64,000 nucleotides of DNA from Massilia atriviolacea (GTDB lineage Bacteria; Pseudomonadota; Gammaproteobacteria; Burkholderiales; Burkholderiaceae_D), in NCBI RefSeq assembly GCF_003953935.1, contig NZ_RXLQ01000003.1:483202-547201 (forward strand), written 5' to 3'. Shown here in pieces: positions 30,479 to 39,755 of this stretch. The position numbers were made by a program, and so were the translations under genes. Within the stretch, counting starts at the first letter, position 1. Each line of letters opens with the position of its first letter. The notes under the pieces are model-generated. The model made no database searches. It was not told the origin of the DNA and saw nothing but the letters and a program-made list of their open reading frames with translations.

Positions 30479-32050
30479 ATGCCAATTTTCAAAGTCCCTG
30501 ACGCCGGCGCGGCTGGCGTCATCAAGGACATCTCGCCGCACAAGCTGCCGCCGCAGGCATGGACGGACGCAAGCAACATGCGTTTCCTCGACGGCTCGGT
30601 GCGCCAGTTCTACGGGCACGGCCCGGTGTACGGCACGCCGGCTGTCACGCCGCTGCACGTGGTGCCGGTGAACGTCGGCGCAACACGCTACTGGCTGTAT
30701 GCCGGCGAGGCCAAAATCTACGCCGTCACGGCCGTCAGCGGCACCGATGTGCACACGAACATCACGCGGCAGACCGGCGGCGTCGACGTGAACTACGCGG
30801 GCGCGCCGAACGCATGGACCAGCACGGTTCTGTCGGGCATCCCGATCCTGAACGCGGGCAATCTGGTCGACCCGCCGCAGCGCTGGGACTTGAACGTGGC
30901 GAACCGGTGCGTCAAGTTGGATAACTGGCCGGACAACACGACCTGCAAGTCGCTGCGCGCGTATTCGAACTACCTCGTTGCTCTGCACGTAAGCAGGGGT
31001 GGCAACACCTTCCCCTACATGGTGAAGTGGTCGCACCCGGCAGACCCGGGCGGCATCCCGATTTCATGGGACAAAGACGACGGCACGAAGGACGCGGGCG
31101 AATACGACCTCGCAGAAGGCGGCGACCAGATCATCGACGGCTTGCAGCTGCGCGACAGCTTCATGATCTACAAGGAGCAATCGGTCTGGCGCATGGACAA
31201 GATCGGCGGCGATTTCGTGTTCCGCTTCTCCAAGGTGCTCGGCCTGTCCGGTGCCATGAACCGCAACTGCATCGTGGAAATCGACGGCCTCCACTTCGTG
31301 CTGACCGGTTCCGACGTCGTGATCCACGACGGCCAGTCGCCTGCCCAGGTGCTCGACAAGGCCGCCCGACGCGCGCTGTTTCAGGACATGGACGTGTCCA
31401 GCGCCGACCGGGCTTTCGTGTTCAAGAACCCGTTTCTCAACGAGGTGTTTGTCTGCTACCCGAGCATCGGCAACACGATCCCGAACAAAGCACTGGTCTG
31501 GAACTACAAGGACCGCACGGTCAGCTACCGCACGATCCCGAGCCTGCACCACGCGAATTACGGCCCGGTCGACAGCACACTGAGCGGAAGCTGGGCCGCC
31601 GATCAGGACAGCTGGGATTCGGACCTGACCGCATGGAACGGCCCCGACTTCACGCCGAACACCGCGCGCGTGCTGATGGCGGCGGCCGGGCCGAACCTAT
31701 TCCTGTTGGACAGCTCGGCGACGTTCAATGGCGCGCTCGCATCCTCCTATCTGGAGCGGCGCGCGCTGAGCTTCGGCGACGACGAGCGGGTCAAGACGAT
31801 CAACGGCGTGCGCGCGCGCATTACCGGCAACCCTGGCGAAACGGTGATCGTCAAGATCGGCGGGCACCAAACGGACCCGTTCGCCGACCCGGAATGGACC
31901 GCGACCATGCAACACGTCATCGGCCAGACCATCGCGTGCGACGGCTTCGCCTCGTTCCGTTACCCGGCCATCCGCTTCGAATCGGGCACGGCCGTGCAGT
32001 GGCGCCTGGACAGCTACGATTTTTCGATCATCGACGGAGGTAAATGGTGA
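30479..32050 (+). CDS. Tail hub / DNA stabilisation protein (P22 gp10-like)
   Basis: A 523-residue protein with the gp10-type opening DISPHKLPPQAWTDASNMRF and GSVRQFYGHGPVYG, a beta-propeller-like middle (YWLYAGEAKIYAVT, DSFMIYKEQSVWRM) and a C-terminal domain (YLERRALSFGDDERVKTING). In P22 this hub closes the DNA channel after packaging. It starts at ATG 30479, seven bases after the upstream stop; GTAA overlap with the next small gene. Confidence 0.85.
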   Translation: MPIFKVPDAGAAGVIKDISPHKLPPQAWTDASNMRFLDGSVRQFYGHGPVYGTPAVTPLHVVPVNVGATRYWLYAGEAKIYAVTAVSGTDVHTNITRQTGGVDVNYAGAPNAWTSTVLSGIPILNAGNLVDPPQRWDLNVANRCVKLDNWPDNTTCKSLRAYSNYLVALHVSRGGNTFPYMVKWSHPADPGGIPISWDKDDGTKDAGEYDLAEGGDQIIDGLQLRDSFMIYKEQSVWRMDKIGGDFVFRFSKVLGLSGAMNRNCIVEIDGLHFVLTGSDVVIHDGQSPAQVLDKAARRALFQDMDVSSADRAFVFKNPFLNEVFVCYPSIGNTIPNKALVWNYKDRTVSYRTIPSLHHANYGPVDSTLSGSWAADQDSWDSDLTAWNGPDFTPNTARVLMAAAGPNLFLLDSSATFNGALASSYLERRALSFGDDERVKTINGVRARITGNPGETVIVKIGGHQTDPFADPEWTATMQHVIGQTIACDGFASFRYPAIRFESGTAVQWRLDSYDFSIIDGGKW

Positions 32051-32319
32051 GAACGCCAAATCTCGGAACGGTCAATTACACGCCCGGCCAGGTGCCGGCA
32101 TCGGCTGACGATCTGCTGCGCTTCGTGCGCGAGGAATTCGACAAGGTGTCCGGAGCGATCACGCTGCTGGCGGCCGGCCACCTCGACCCGCAAACAGTCG
32201 CCCCGCTCAAGCCGCGCGACGGCGATATCCGGTACGCCGCTGGCGCGCCGCACTGGAACCCTGGCAGCGGCCGGGGCGTGTACATCTTCAAATTAACAAC
32301 GTGGGTCTTTTTAGGCTGA
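32044..32319 (+). CDS. Small tail-region protein, 91 aa
   Basis: The gene starts seven bases before the hub gene ends (GGAGGTAA provides the ribosome binding site). The product contains DDLLRFVREEFDKVSGAITL and PLKPRDGDIRYAAGAPHWNPG, a pattern shared by small phage proteins found beside podovirus tail genes. The role is unknown. Confidence 0.65.
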   Translation: MVRTPNLGTVNYTPGQVPASADDLLRFVREEFDKVSGAITLLAAGHLDPQTVAPLKPRDGDIRYAAGAPHWNPGSGRGVYIFKLTTWVFLG

Positions 32320-32344
32320 CCTCACAAACTGGAAAGAGGAAAAT

Positions 32345-34444
32345 ATGGGCTGGCTGAAAAAACTCGTCGGATTCGAAAATTCGTTCACGAAGAACCTCAT
32401 CAAGGACGTTGTCAAGGACCCTACGCGGCTGTTCACGGGCATTGACCCGCTGTCTACCAAGGTCTGGAACGCGGCAACCGGCAGCGACAACGAGGCGCTG
32501 GTGAATCTGTACGGCAGTCCAGGGCAGCGCTACTACGACCTGGCAGCGTCGGAGGGCCTCGACACCGGGCCGGCCGGGCAGCTGCACGGCGTGGCCGATG
32601 TGGTGGCCGGCTATTTCGGCGGCAAGGCCCTTTCTGGCGTAGGTCAGGGCCTGCTGGGCAGCGTGGGGGGCACCGGCTCCGGTGCGGGCGCGATTGCGTC
32701 GGAGGGCATCGCAGGCACGACCGGCTCGGTTGGTGGCAGCGCGGCCGGGGCAACTGCTGGCGGCGTCGCTGGCGGCGCCGCAGGAACGGTAGGCGGTGCG
32801 ATTCCGCAAGTCATCATCAACGGTTCCACGGCCGGCGCCGGGGCTGGTTTGGCTGGCACTGTGGGTGGTGTTGCTGGCGCAGGCGCCGGGCTGCTCGGAG
32901 GTGTTCAATCGCCAACCAGCACGCAACCGGCATCCGGCGAGAAACCGCCAAATCAGGGCGAGGCGCCAAAGCCAGCAGGCGGCCTGCTTGATGCGGTCGG
33001 CGGTCCGGGTGGCGCGGTAAAGCTCGGCCTCACTGCCGCCGGCGCGCTGGCGGGCAACAATACAGGCGGCGCCGGTGCCGACACCACCACGACCAAAAAT
33101 TCGCTCGATCCGCGCATCGACTCGATGCTGTTTGGCAACGGAGCCACTGGCGGCTTACTCGACCGCTACAAGAACTATCTCGACACGCCTCAGTCGCAGG
33201 CGACAAAGGATTACGGCAACGCCGCCGGGGCGTATCTGCAAGACGCCAAGGGCGACATGACCACGATTCGCAACGGCGCTTACCAGCAGATGCAGCCGGG
33301 TACGGCGCCGCAAATGCAGGCATCGCTGATGGGTAACACGCCGATGGCGCAGGCCGCATCGATGCAGGCGCCCGAGGCGATCAAAAACGGCGCTTTCATG
33401 CAGCGTCCAAGTGACGTGCAGGGCGTCGGCGTGAGCGGCCCGGCGCAGAACAACATGGACCTGACGAACCCGTTCGATAAAATGATCAACGGTCCGGCCG
33501 GCGCAAACCCATATTTGACCGGCGCCATTCAGAAGGGCATCAACCAGTCGACGAACGCCTTTCAGTCGCAGCAAGCCGACAGCACGCGCAACCTGATGGA
33601 GCAGATCATGCCGGGCATCCGGGGCGGCGCCATCGCATCCGGACAGTACGGCGGTTCGCGCCAGGGTATCGCCGAGGGGCGCGCAATTGGCGACTTCGCG
33701 CGCGAGCAGCAGCGCACGCTGGCGCAGTTCGGCCAGTACAACACGGACGCCGCCGTTGCCGCGCAGGCCGGCGCGTACGAGACTGATTCGAACCGCGCGC
33801 TGTCGGCCATGCAAGGGCTGAGCGGGAACCAGAACCAGGCGGCCATTGCCAGCGCAAATAACCAGCAGGCCGCCAACATGGCGAATATGCAGTCGCAGTT
33901 GCAAACCTACCAGACGAATGCGCAGCTCCAGCAGCAGCGCGATCTGCAAAACCAGAACAACAGCATGCAGGTGGGGCTGACGAATGGCGGCTGGCAGCAG
34001 CAAACCAACCTGGCGAATCAGGGTGCGCAACTGGCGGTCGGAGCGAACAACCAGAACGCGCAGAACCAGGCGGCCAGCAACAACCTGAACGCGCAGATGG
34101 GCCAGAACAACCTGAACAGCCAGAACCTGCAAAACGGCATGTCCGGGCTGGGCGGCCTGCTGAATAACGCCTACCAGATCGCAGGCAATCAGGATGCCTA
34201 TGGCCTGAACAATGCCGCGAAGGTCAACGGCTTGCTCGCTCCATACCTGAGCGCAAACCAGTCGACGACCACCTCGCAGCCGCTGTACGAGAACAAAACC
34301 GGCAACATCATCGCCGGCGCAACGGCTGGCCTGGGCCTCTACAACGGCCTGCAAAGCTCCGGCCTGCTGAACGGCATTGCCGGCCTGTTCGGCGGCGGCA
34401 CCAACGGCGGCCCGAGCGCCCAAAACGTACAGCCACGATACTAA
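32345..34444 (+). CDS. Internal virion / injection protein, Gly- and Gln-rich, 699 aa
   Basis: First of three large proteins that replace the P22 gp7-gp20-gp16 injection set. It has a short N-terminal folded part (MGWLKKLVGFENSFTKNLIK), a long Gly/Ala-rich region (residues 90-220) that may insert in membranes, and a C-terminal half dominated by Asn and Gln (NQNQAAIASANNQQAANMAN). A conserved-looking IMPGIRGGAIASGQYGGSRQ lies near residue 425. The family is that of short-tailed phage internal proteins; exact equivalence to a P22 gene is uncertain. Confidence 0.7.
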   Translation: MGWLKKLVGFENSFTKNLIKDVVKDPTRLFTGIDPLSTKVWNAATGSDNEALVNLYGSPGQRYYDLAASEGLDTGPAGQLHGVADVVAGYFGGKALSGVGQGLLGSVGGTGSGAGAIASEGIAGTTGSVGGSAAGATAGGVAGGAAGTVGGAIPQVIINGSTAGAGAGLAGTVGGVAGAGAGLLGGVQSPTSTQPASGEKPPNQGEAPKPAGGLLDAVGGPGGAVKLGLTAAGALAGNNTGGAGADTTTTKNSLDPRIDSMLFGNGATGGLLDRYKNYLDTPQSQATKDYGNAAGAYLQDAKGDMTTIRNGAYQQMQPGTAPQMQASLMGNTPMAQAASMQAPEAIKNGAFMQRPSDVQGVGVSGPAQNNMDLTNPFDKMINGPAGANPYLTGAIQKGINQSTNAFQSQQADSTRNLMEQIMPGIRGGAIASGQYGGSRQGIAEGRAIGDFAREQQRTLAQFGQYNTDAAVAAQAGAYETDSNRALSAMQGLSGNQNQAAIASANNQQAANMANMQSQLQTYQTNAQLQQQRDLQNQNNSMQVGLTNGGWQQQTNLANQGAQLAVGANNQNAQNQAASNNLNAQMGQNNLNSQNLQNGMSGLGGLLNNAYQIAGNQDAYGLNNAAKVNGLLAPYLSANQSTTTSQPLYENKTGNIIAGATAGLGLYNGLQSSGLLNGIAGLFGGGTNGGPSAQNVQPRY

Positions 34445-34453
34445 GGACGAAAT

Positions 34454-35866
34454 ATGGGACTTCTTGATATGTTTTCCGACCCGCAGACGATGGGTCTTTT
34501 GTCCGCTGCCGCACAGATGTCGGAACGGTCCGGGCCGTCGCGCCAGCGCAGCAGCATCGGGCAAATCCTCGGCACGGGCATGGGCGGGTATGTGCAGGGG
34601 AAGCAGGCCGTCGAGGACCGTGCGATGCAGCAGGAGCAGATGAAGCAGGCGCAGATGATGCGCGAGATGCAGATGAAGGAGATGCAGGCCGAAATGGCGC
34701 AGAAGGAGCGCGCGCAGGCCGAGCAGGCGCGCCTGCAAGATTTCTTCTCCAAGCGCCAGATGGGCGGCGCGCAAGCCGGCGGCGGCATGCAGCAGCCGAT
34801 GCAGGGCGGCCAGCCTCAACCTGGCGCCGCGCCGCAACAGTTCGCCCCCGGCGGCGCCGGCGCATCGACACCGTACGCCGAGCGCATGCAGCTGGCCGAC
34901 GAGCTGCGCCGCGCCGGCTTTCAGCAGCAGGCCGACGCGCAGGAAACGTCGGCGCTCAAGTTCCAGCCGAAGGTGAAGAACTGGCAAGAGGTGCAGGTGG
35001 GCGGCAAGGTCATGTATGCGCCGTACTACGAGGACGGCAACGTCGGCCAGCCGGTGCCGCTGGAAGTCGCACGCAAGCTGGAGAAGGTGGACAGCGGCCA
35101 GAGCAACGACATGATCGACCCTTACACCGGGCAGATCAAGGCATCGATCGGCAAAAAACAGACGCTGGAATCGCTGGCGAGCAATGCGCTCACCGCACGC
35201 GGCCAGAACATGACTGACTCGCGTGCGCGCGAACTGAACGAGCTCACCCGCCAGGGCCAGCGTACGCAGATTATCAACGACCCGCTGAACGGCCCGATGC
35301 TGATCGACAAGGCCACCGGTCAGGCGCGCCCAGCCATCGGCATGGACGGCCAGCCGGTTCGAGGCGAGCAGACGCTCAAACGGGAAAAACAGGCGCAGGG
35401 CCTCGTGTCGGTAATTGACAGCGCCGAGAAGCTGCTCGACGGCGCCACCGGGTCTTACGCTGGCGCCAGTATTGACCAGGCCAACCAATTCATCGGGCGA
35501 GCCACGCCGGGCGCGCAGAACATCGCACAGCTCAAGGTGCTGGAAGGCTCAATTATGATGAACCAGCCGCGCATGGAAGGCCCGCAGTCCGACAAGGACG
35601 TGATGCTGTACCGTCAGATGGCCGGCCAGATCGGCGATCCTACGGTGCCGGCTGCGCTGAAAAAGGTGGCGCTCCAGTCGATCAAGGAAATCAACCAGCG
35701 ATATGCCGGCGGCGCGCAGCAGCAGTCAGCATCGCCATCAGCACCGGAGGCGCGCAAAAGCATCTCCCTGTCCGATATCGCAGAAACGGCACGCAAAAGC
35801 GGGCGCACCACGGCCGAGGTTACGGCGGCGGCGCGCGCCAGGGGCTACACGATTGGAGGTCAATAA
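34454..35866 (+). CDS. Internal virion / injection protein with coiled coil, 470 aa
   Basis: It starts MGLLDMFSDPQTMGLLSAAA, a hydrophobic opening shared by podovirus internal proteins. It has a Met/Gln/Glu coiled coil (residues 55-100), a Gln/Pro/Gly linker, and a helical C-terminal domain (LVSVIDSAEKLLDGATGSYA, IAQLKVLEGSIMMNQPRMEG) that is common in such proteins. The stop overlaps the next start by one base. Confidence 0.7.
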   Translation: MGLLDMFSDPQTMGLLSAAAQMSERSGPSRQRSSIGQILGTGMGGYVQGKQAVEDRAMQQEQMKQAQMMREMQMKEMQAEMAQKERAQAEQARLQDFFSKRQMGGAQAGGGMQQPMQGGQPQPGAAPQQFAPGGAGASTPYAERMQLADELRRAGFQQQADAQETSALKFQPKVKNWQEVQVGGKVMYAPYYEDGNVGQPVPLEVARKLEKVDSGQSNDMIDPYTGQIKASIGKKQTLESLASNALTARGQNMTDSRARELNELTRQGQRTQIINDPLNGPMLIDKATGQARPAIGMDGQPVRGEQTLKREKQAQGLVSVIDSAEKLLDGATGSYAGASIDQANQFIGRATPGAQNIAQLKVLEGSIMMNQPRMEGPQSDKDVMLYRQMAGQIGDPTVPAALKKVALQSIKEINQRYAGGAQQQSASPSAPEARKSISLSDIAETARKSGRTTAEVTAAARARGYTIGGQ

Positions 35867-38070
35867 TGGCAGGACGTGATTTATCAGACGAGCTGTTCGG
35901 CCCGGCGCCGGCAGCAAAGCCGAAGCAAGGCGGGCGCGACCTGTCTGCGGACCTGTTCGACGCGCCCACGCCGAAGGAAAAGGGTTTCGGCGAACAGCTC
36001 AACGACTTCGTGTCGAGCGTGCCGCGTCAAACAGGACTGGCTGCACGCTACGGCCTTGAAGGGCTGGGGGGCACGTTCGACAGCTTCGTCGGTAACCCGC
36101 TGCGTACGCTGGCCGCGCCGATCCTGGGCAATAAACCGCGCGCGGACACCGGCGGCACGCTGGCAAACGTCATGGGCCTGCCAAGTCCGGAAAATGCTCA
36201 AGAGCGCGTCGTTGGCGATGCTGCTCGCTTGGCAGCCGGTTCCGCCGGCATTATCGGCGCAGCTGGCAAGGCCGCGACGATGACAAGCGGCACGACGCAA
36301 GCTGTAGCGCGCGGGCTGGCGGCAGCCCCGGTTAAGCAGTTGGCATCGGGCGCTGCTGCTGGCGCAGCCGGCGGCTACACGCGCGAGACTGGCGGCAACG
36401 AGGGGTCGCAGTTGCTGGCGTCCTTGGGCGCCGGGGTGGCGGCGCCATTTGCCATCGGCGGCGCCCAACGCGCAGCCGGCGCCATTGGCAACCGCTTGCG
36501 CCCGGCGGTGCCGCCCGTGCCGTCGGCTCAGCAGCAAATCCAGATCGATATCAAGATCAACAACGCGCTGGAGCAAAGCGGAATCAAACTGGGCGACCTG
36601 CCGGGCCAGGTGGCGCAGAGCATCCGCGATGACGTGGCGAAGGCGTACAAGATCAGCCCAGACCTGTCGCCTGACGCGGTGCGCAGGCTGGCCGATTACC
36701 GCCTGACCGGAACCACGCCAACAGCGGCCGGCTTGACCCTGGACCCGGCAACCGTGACGCGTCAAAAGAATCTGGCGAAGCTGGGCATCAACAGCAAAGA
36801 CCCGGCGGCCCAGCAGCTTGGGCAGACGCAGAACGCCAACAACCGGCAGCTGACGACCGGCCTCAACGACCTGGGCGCCAGCGCGGCCGACGATGCGTAC
36901 GCAGGCGGAAGCCGGGTCATCGGTGCCCTTGAGAAGCGCAACGATAGGGTGCAAGGCGTTCTCAAAAAGCTGTACGACCGGGCGCGCGACAATTCCGGCC
37001 GAAGCGCCGAGCTTGATCCGCACACTTTCACGAACAGGGCCGGAGACCTGCTGCACGAGGCAAATGTCGAAAGCTTTTTGACGCCAGATATCCGCAACAA
37101 GCTGAACCAGTTTGCCAATCGAGAAACGCCGCTTACCGTGGAAATTGCCGAGCAGTTCAAAACCGGCATCGCCAAGGTCCAGCGGAACAGCAGCGACGGC
37201 AATGTTCGCACGGCCTTGGGCTTGGTTCGCCAGGCGCTGGACGAAACGCCTCTGGTCGGGGCGCGGCCGACGCCGGCGCCAAGCGGAAGCAACCAGTTGA
37301 CCGTGCCAGGCGGCTTAGGCGCTCCGGCGCAGGAAAGCATGGGTCAGAGCGCAATCAACGCCTTCAACAGGGCGCGGCGCGTGAACCGGGAGTGGATGGG
37401 CGTTGTCGAGAAGACGCCCGCCCTGCAAGCGGTGCGCGACGGCATCGAGCCCGACCAATTCGTCCAGAAGTTCATCGTCGGCAGTGGTGGCAACGCCAAT
37501 GTGATGGACGTCAACATGATGCGGAACTCGATCAAGAAAAGTCCGGAGGCGATGAACGCGGTGCGCGAGCAGATCACGTCGTTCCTCAAGACGCGCGCGC
37601 TGAACGGCGCCGCCGACGAGGTAGGCAATTTCAGCCAGTCGGCCTACAACAAGGCGCTGTCTCAGATCGGGGACCGCAAGCTTAAGCTGTTCTTTGCGCC
37701 TGAGCAAATCGCGCAGATGAAGGCCATCGGCAGGGTTGCCAGCTACGAGCAGTTCCAGCCGGCCGGCAGTGCAGTGAATAATTCGAACACAGCTGGTACC
37801 GGCGGCGCCATGCTTCTCGACCGAATTGCGGATTTGCCGTTCCTGTCTAAAATCCCGTTCGGCCAAAGCATGATTGCTCAGCCGCTGCAAAACATCTCGC
37901 TCGGCATGCAGGCGAACCGTGCGATGAATGTCCCGCTGAACATCGCCGGGCCGGCGCGGGCGCCTGCGCAGTTGCGCGCGCGCGGCCTGATGCTTTCGCC
38001 GGCGGCGCTGATGGGAATGGAGGGGGAGGAGGACCGGCAGCGTCGCCTACTCGCCGCGCCGCCCCGCTAA
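35866..38070 (+). CDS. Internal virion / injection protein (gp16-like position), 734 aa
   Basis: The N-terminus repeats a short motif, GRDLSDELFG and GRDLSADLFD, found at the start of large ejection proteins. A hydrophobic Ala/Gly-rich part (residues 110-210) may cross the membrane; the rest is helical. In P22-like phages the last large protein before lysis genes is ejected into the cell and helps DNA cross the inner membrane. Its last 24 bases are overlapped by a small antisense gene. Confidence 0.75.
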   Translation: MAGRDLSDELFGPAPAAKPKQGGRDLSADLFDAPTPKEKGFGEQLNDFVSSVPRQTGLAARYGLEGLGGTFDSFVGNPLRTLAAPILGNKPRADTGGTLANVMGLPSPENAQERVVGDAARLAAGSAGIIGAAGKAATMTSGTTQAVARGLAAAPVKQLASGAAAGAAGGYTRETGGNEGSQLLASLGAGVAAPFAIGGAQRAAGAIGNRLRPAVPPVPSAQQQIQIDIKINNALEQSGIKLGDLPGQVAQSIRDDVAKAYKISPDLSPDAVRRLADYRLTGTTPTAAGLTLDPATVTRQKNLAKLGINSKDPAAQQLGQTQNANNRQLTTGLNDLGASAADDAYAGGSRVIGALEKRNDRVQGVLKKLYDRARDNSGRSAELDPHTFTNRAGDLLHEANVESFLTPDIRNKLNQFANRETPLTVEIAEQFKTGIAKVQRNSSDGNVRTALGLVRQALDETPLVGARPTPAPSGSNQLTVPGGLGAPAQESMGQSAINAFNRARRVNREWMGVVEKTPALQAVRDGIEPDQFVQKFIVGSGGNANVMDVNMMRNSIKKSPEAMNAVREQITSFLKTRALNGAADEVGNFSQSAYNKALSQIGDRKLKLFFAPEQIAQMKAIGRVASYEQFQPAGSAVNNSNTAGTGGAMLLDRIADLPFLSKIPFGQSMIAQPLQNISLGMQANRAMNVPLNIAGPARAPAQLRARGLMLSPAALMGMEGEEDRQRRLLAAPPR

Positions 38071-38127
38071 CCAGGCATTGATGATGAAGGCCAAGGTAGC
38101 GCCAAGCTGAATTGGATCGAAAGACAT
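38047..38127 (-). CDS. 26-aa antisense membrane peptide
   Basis: On the minus strand an ATG is preceded by AGGGGGGGAAAC, a very strong ribosome binding site, and further upstream by TATAAT (38152-38157), a perfect -10 box. The peptide MSFDPIQLGATLAFIINAWL (plus AGRRGE) has one hydrophobic helix and a basic end, as expected for a small inner-membrane protein. It runs against all late genes. Expression is predicted, not shown; no -35 box is clear. Confidence 0.5.
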   Translation of the reverse strand: MSFDPIQLGATLAFIINAWLAGRRGE

Positions 38128-38156
38128 GTTTCCCCCCCTGTAGTTTTCCCCATTAT

Positions 38157-38179
38157 AGGCCACCTCCGGGTGGCCTTTT
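38157..38179 (+). terminator. Hairpin with T run before the lysis cassette
   Basis: AGGCCACC/GGTGGCCT forms an 8-bp stem with a 4-base loop followed by TTTTC. It separates the morphogenesis genes from the lysis genes and would need antitermination to be passed in the lytic cycle. Confidence 0.7.
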
Positions 38180-38194
38180 CATTGAAAGTCAAGA

Positions 38195-38416
38195 ATGCGC
38201 GACCCAACGAACCAAGCCCTTGAGGCTGTAGCAAAACTCTCCCCGCCCGCCGCCGTCACGGCCTACAGCCAGCTCTTCAACATGGCCTTGGCCGATTGGG
38301 TGGCCGTGCTCACGATCATCTACATGGCCTTGCAGATCACGCTGCTGCTGCGCGACCGCCTGGTGCGGCGCAAGCGCGAGTCGGATCGGATCACGGAGGC
38401 GAGCGATGGCGAATAA
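38195..38416 (+). CDS. Holin
   Basis: A 73-residue small membrane protein, first of the lysis genes. It has one clear transmembrane helix (DWVAVLTIIYMALQITLLLR, about residues 34-53) and a strongly charged C-terminal tail (DRLVRRKRESDRITEASDGE), as in holins with a single hydrophobic span. It overlaps the endolysin gene by 11 bases. It would set lysis timing by depolarising or opening the inner membrane. Confidence 0.8.
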   Translation: MRDPTNQALEAVAKLSPPAAVTAYSQLFNMALADWVAVLTIIYMALQITLLLRDRLVRRKRESDRITEASDGE

Positions 38417-38897
38417 TATCCGCATGGGCATCGGTGTTCTGGTGCTGAGCGCCGGCGCGTTCGTGGGCATGCTTACGCGCGAGGGCTACACCGATACGGT
38501 GGTCATCCCGACGAAAGGCGACGTGCCGACTATCGGCTTCGGCACCACCGGCGGCGTCAAGATGGGCGACCGTACCACGCCGGTAAAGGCCGCCCAGCGC
38601 GCGCTGCTCGACGTCCGGACCTACGAGGGTGCCATCAAGCAGTGCGTGCGCGCGCCGCTGACGCAGGCCGAGTACGACGTTTATGTCGACCTGACCTACA
38701 ACATCGGCTCGGCGGCGTTCTGCGGCAGCACCATCGTCAAGCGCCTGAACGTGGGCGATTACCGGGCCGCCTGCGATGCGATCCTGCTGTACCGGTTCGC
38801 CGCCGGCTACGACTGTTCGACGCCGGGGAACAAGCGGTGCGCGGGCGTATGGACGGATCGCCAGCGCTCGCATGCGCAATGCGTGGCGGCCCAATGA
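38406..38897 (+). CDS. Endolysin, GH24 lysozyme with N-terminal signal-anchor
   Basis: A 163-residue muramidase that cleaves peptidoglycan. The N-terminus MGIGVLVLSAGAFVGML is a weakly hydrophobic signal-anchor-release type segment. Next comes the catalytic region with Glu26 in REGYTD and GDVPTIGFGTT, which carries the conserved Asp and Thr, then AEYDVYVDLTYNIGSAAFC, typical of GH24. Several Cys residues may form disulfides after release. With a SAR segment the enzyme can reach the periplasm through Sec and be activated when the holin depolarises the membrane. Confidence 0.92.
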   Translation: MANNIRMGIGVLVLSAGAFVGMLTREGYTDTVVIPTKGDVPTIGFGTTGGVKMGDRTTPVKAAQRALLDVRTYEGAIKQCVRAPLTQAEYDVYVDLTYNIGSAAFCGSTIVKRLNVGDYRAACDAILLYRFAAGYDCSTPGNKRCAGVWTDRQRSHAQCVAAQ

Positions 38898-39289
38898 GCG
38901 CCCTGAGCACGCTGGCCGCGGGCGCGGTGGCCGGTATCTGGAAAATCGCCGCGGTAGTTTTGCTGGCGGTCCTGCTGGTGGTCGCTTCCGCGGGCGGCAC
39001 CGGCTGGTGGGCCGCGGCCAGCGCGCGCGACAAGGCGCTAGCCGACCTCGCCGCGGAACAAGCTGTCAGCGCCCAGTTGCGCACCGCGGTGCAGTTGCAG
39101 AATGCCGCGGTGGAAGCCGCGGGCGCGGCGAAGCTGGCCGCCGACGACCGCGGCGCCGCGGCGCAGAAGGTTGCCGCGGCATCCGCCCGGCGCCTCGATG
39201 CGGTTCTGGCGAAAGCTGCCGCGGCGCGCGCGGCCACCTGCGACGAGGCCATGCCGACCGTCGATCTGATCTTGGAGGCTACCCGATGA
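38894..39289 (+). CDS. i-spanin (Rz-like)
   Basis: A 131-residue inner-membrane spanin with an N-terminal transmembrane helix (IAAVVLLAVLLVVASAGG) and a periplasmic Ala-rich coiled coil (AEQAVSAQLRTAVQLQNAAV). It overlaps the endolysin in ATGA and the o-spanin gene in ATGA. With its lipoprotein partner it would fuse inner and outer membranes in the last lysis step. A broken relative is present at 40031-40391. Confidence 0.85.
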   Translation: MSALSTLAAGAVAGIWKIAAVVLLAVLLVVASAGGTGWWAAASARDKALADLAAEQAVSAQLRTAVQLQNAAVEAAGAAKLAADDRGAAAQKVAAASARRLDAVLAKAAAARAATCDEAMPTVDLILEATR

Positions 39290-39534
39290 AGTATTTGATC
39301 CTGGTGGTCCTGTTGCTGCTCACCGCCTGCGCGACGGCGCCGGTCGTGCAAGAGGTCAAGGTGCCGGTCTACCGCCCATGCGTGACGGCGGCGCCGGCCC
39401 GGCCGACCTTCGCCACGCGCACCCTGGCGCCGGATGCCAGCGCGGGCGAGAAGGTGCTGGCCCTGGCGCGCGACCTGCCGCTGCACCTCAAGTACGAGGC
39501 CCAGCTGGAAGCCGTGATCGCGGGGTGCCTGTGA
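39286..39534 (+). CDS. o-spanin lipoprotein (Rz1-like)
   Basis: An 82-residue outer-membrane lipoprotein. The signal peptide MKYLILVVLLLLTAC ends in lipobox LTAC with Cys15 as the lipidated residue. The mature part is Pro- and Ala-rich, as usual for Rz1. The gene is coupled to the i-spanin gene; here the two are adjacent rather than nested. Confidence 0.88.
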   Translation: MKYLILVVLLLLTACATAPVVQEVKVPVYRPCVTAAPARPTFATRTLAPDASAGEKVLALARDLPLHLKYEAQLEAVIAGCL

Positions 39535-39749
39535 CGGACGACCGCCCTGACGCCGACGACCCTCTAGGCACGTTGCTGTTCAAAATGACCGTCCGGGACG
39601 ATAGTGTCTCTCCGCTGCAACTGGTCAGCGCTGAATTGCTGGCATACTATCGACGTCGAGACGCTGAGCTCACCGAGCTGCTGCTTAAAACGGCTGAGAA
39701 TAAATTGGCGGCAAATTGCCAATGCGAAGCGCAAGCCGTTGATTTGTAA
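39531..39749 (+). CDS. Last phage gene, 72-aa protein, unknown
   Basis: GTG start in a GTGA overlap with the o-spanin gene. The product (DDRPDADDPLGTLLFKMTVR ... LVSAELLAYYRRRDAELTEL) is acidic then helical. It ends seven bases before attR. DUF-like small proteins often close such lysis operons; its role is unknown. Confidence 0.55.
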   Translation: MTDDRPDADDPLGTLLFKMTVRDDSVSPLQLVSAELLAYYRRRDAELTELLLKTAENKLAANCQCEAQAVDL

Positions 39750-39755
39750 GGTCTA

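Noticed and set aside
33000..34400. Repetitive Gln/Asn/Gly coding stretch that might be a repeat array
   Set aside because: The repetition is at the protein level (low-complexity internal virion protein), with no regular DNA unit and no spacer structure of a CRISPR or satellite repeat.
38157..38194. TTGACT (minus strand, 38189-38194) as -35 box for the antisense peptide promoter
   Set aside because: It lies 31 bases from the TATAAT, far too distant for a normal promoter; the antisense promoter therefore rests on the -10 box alone.
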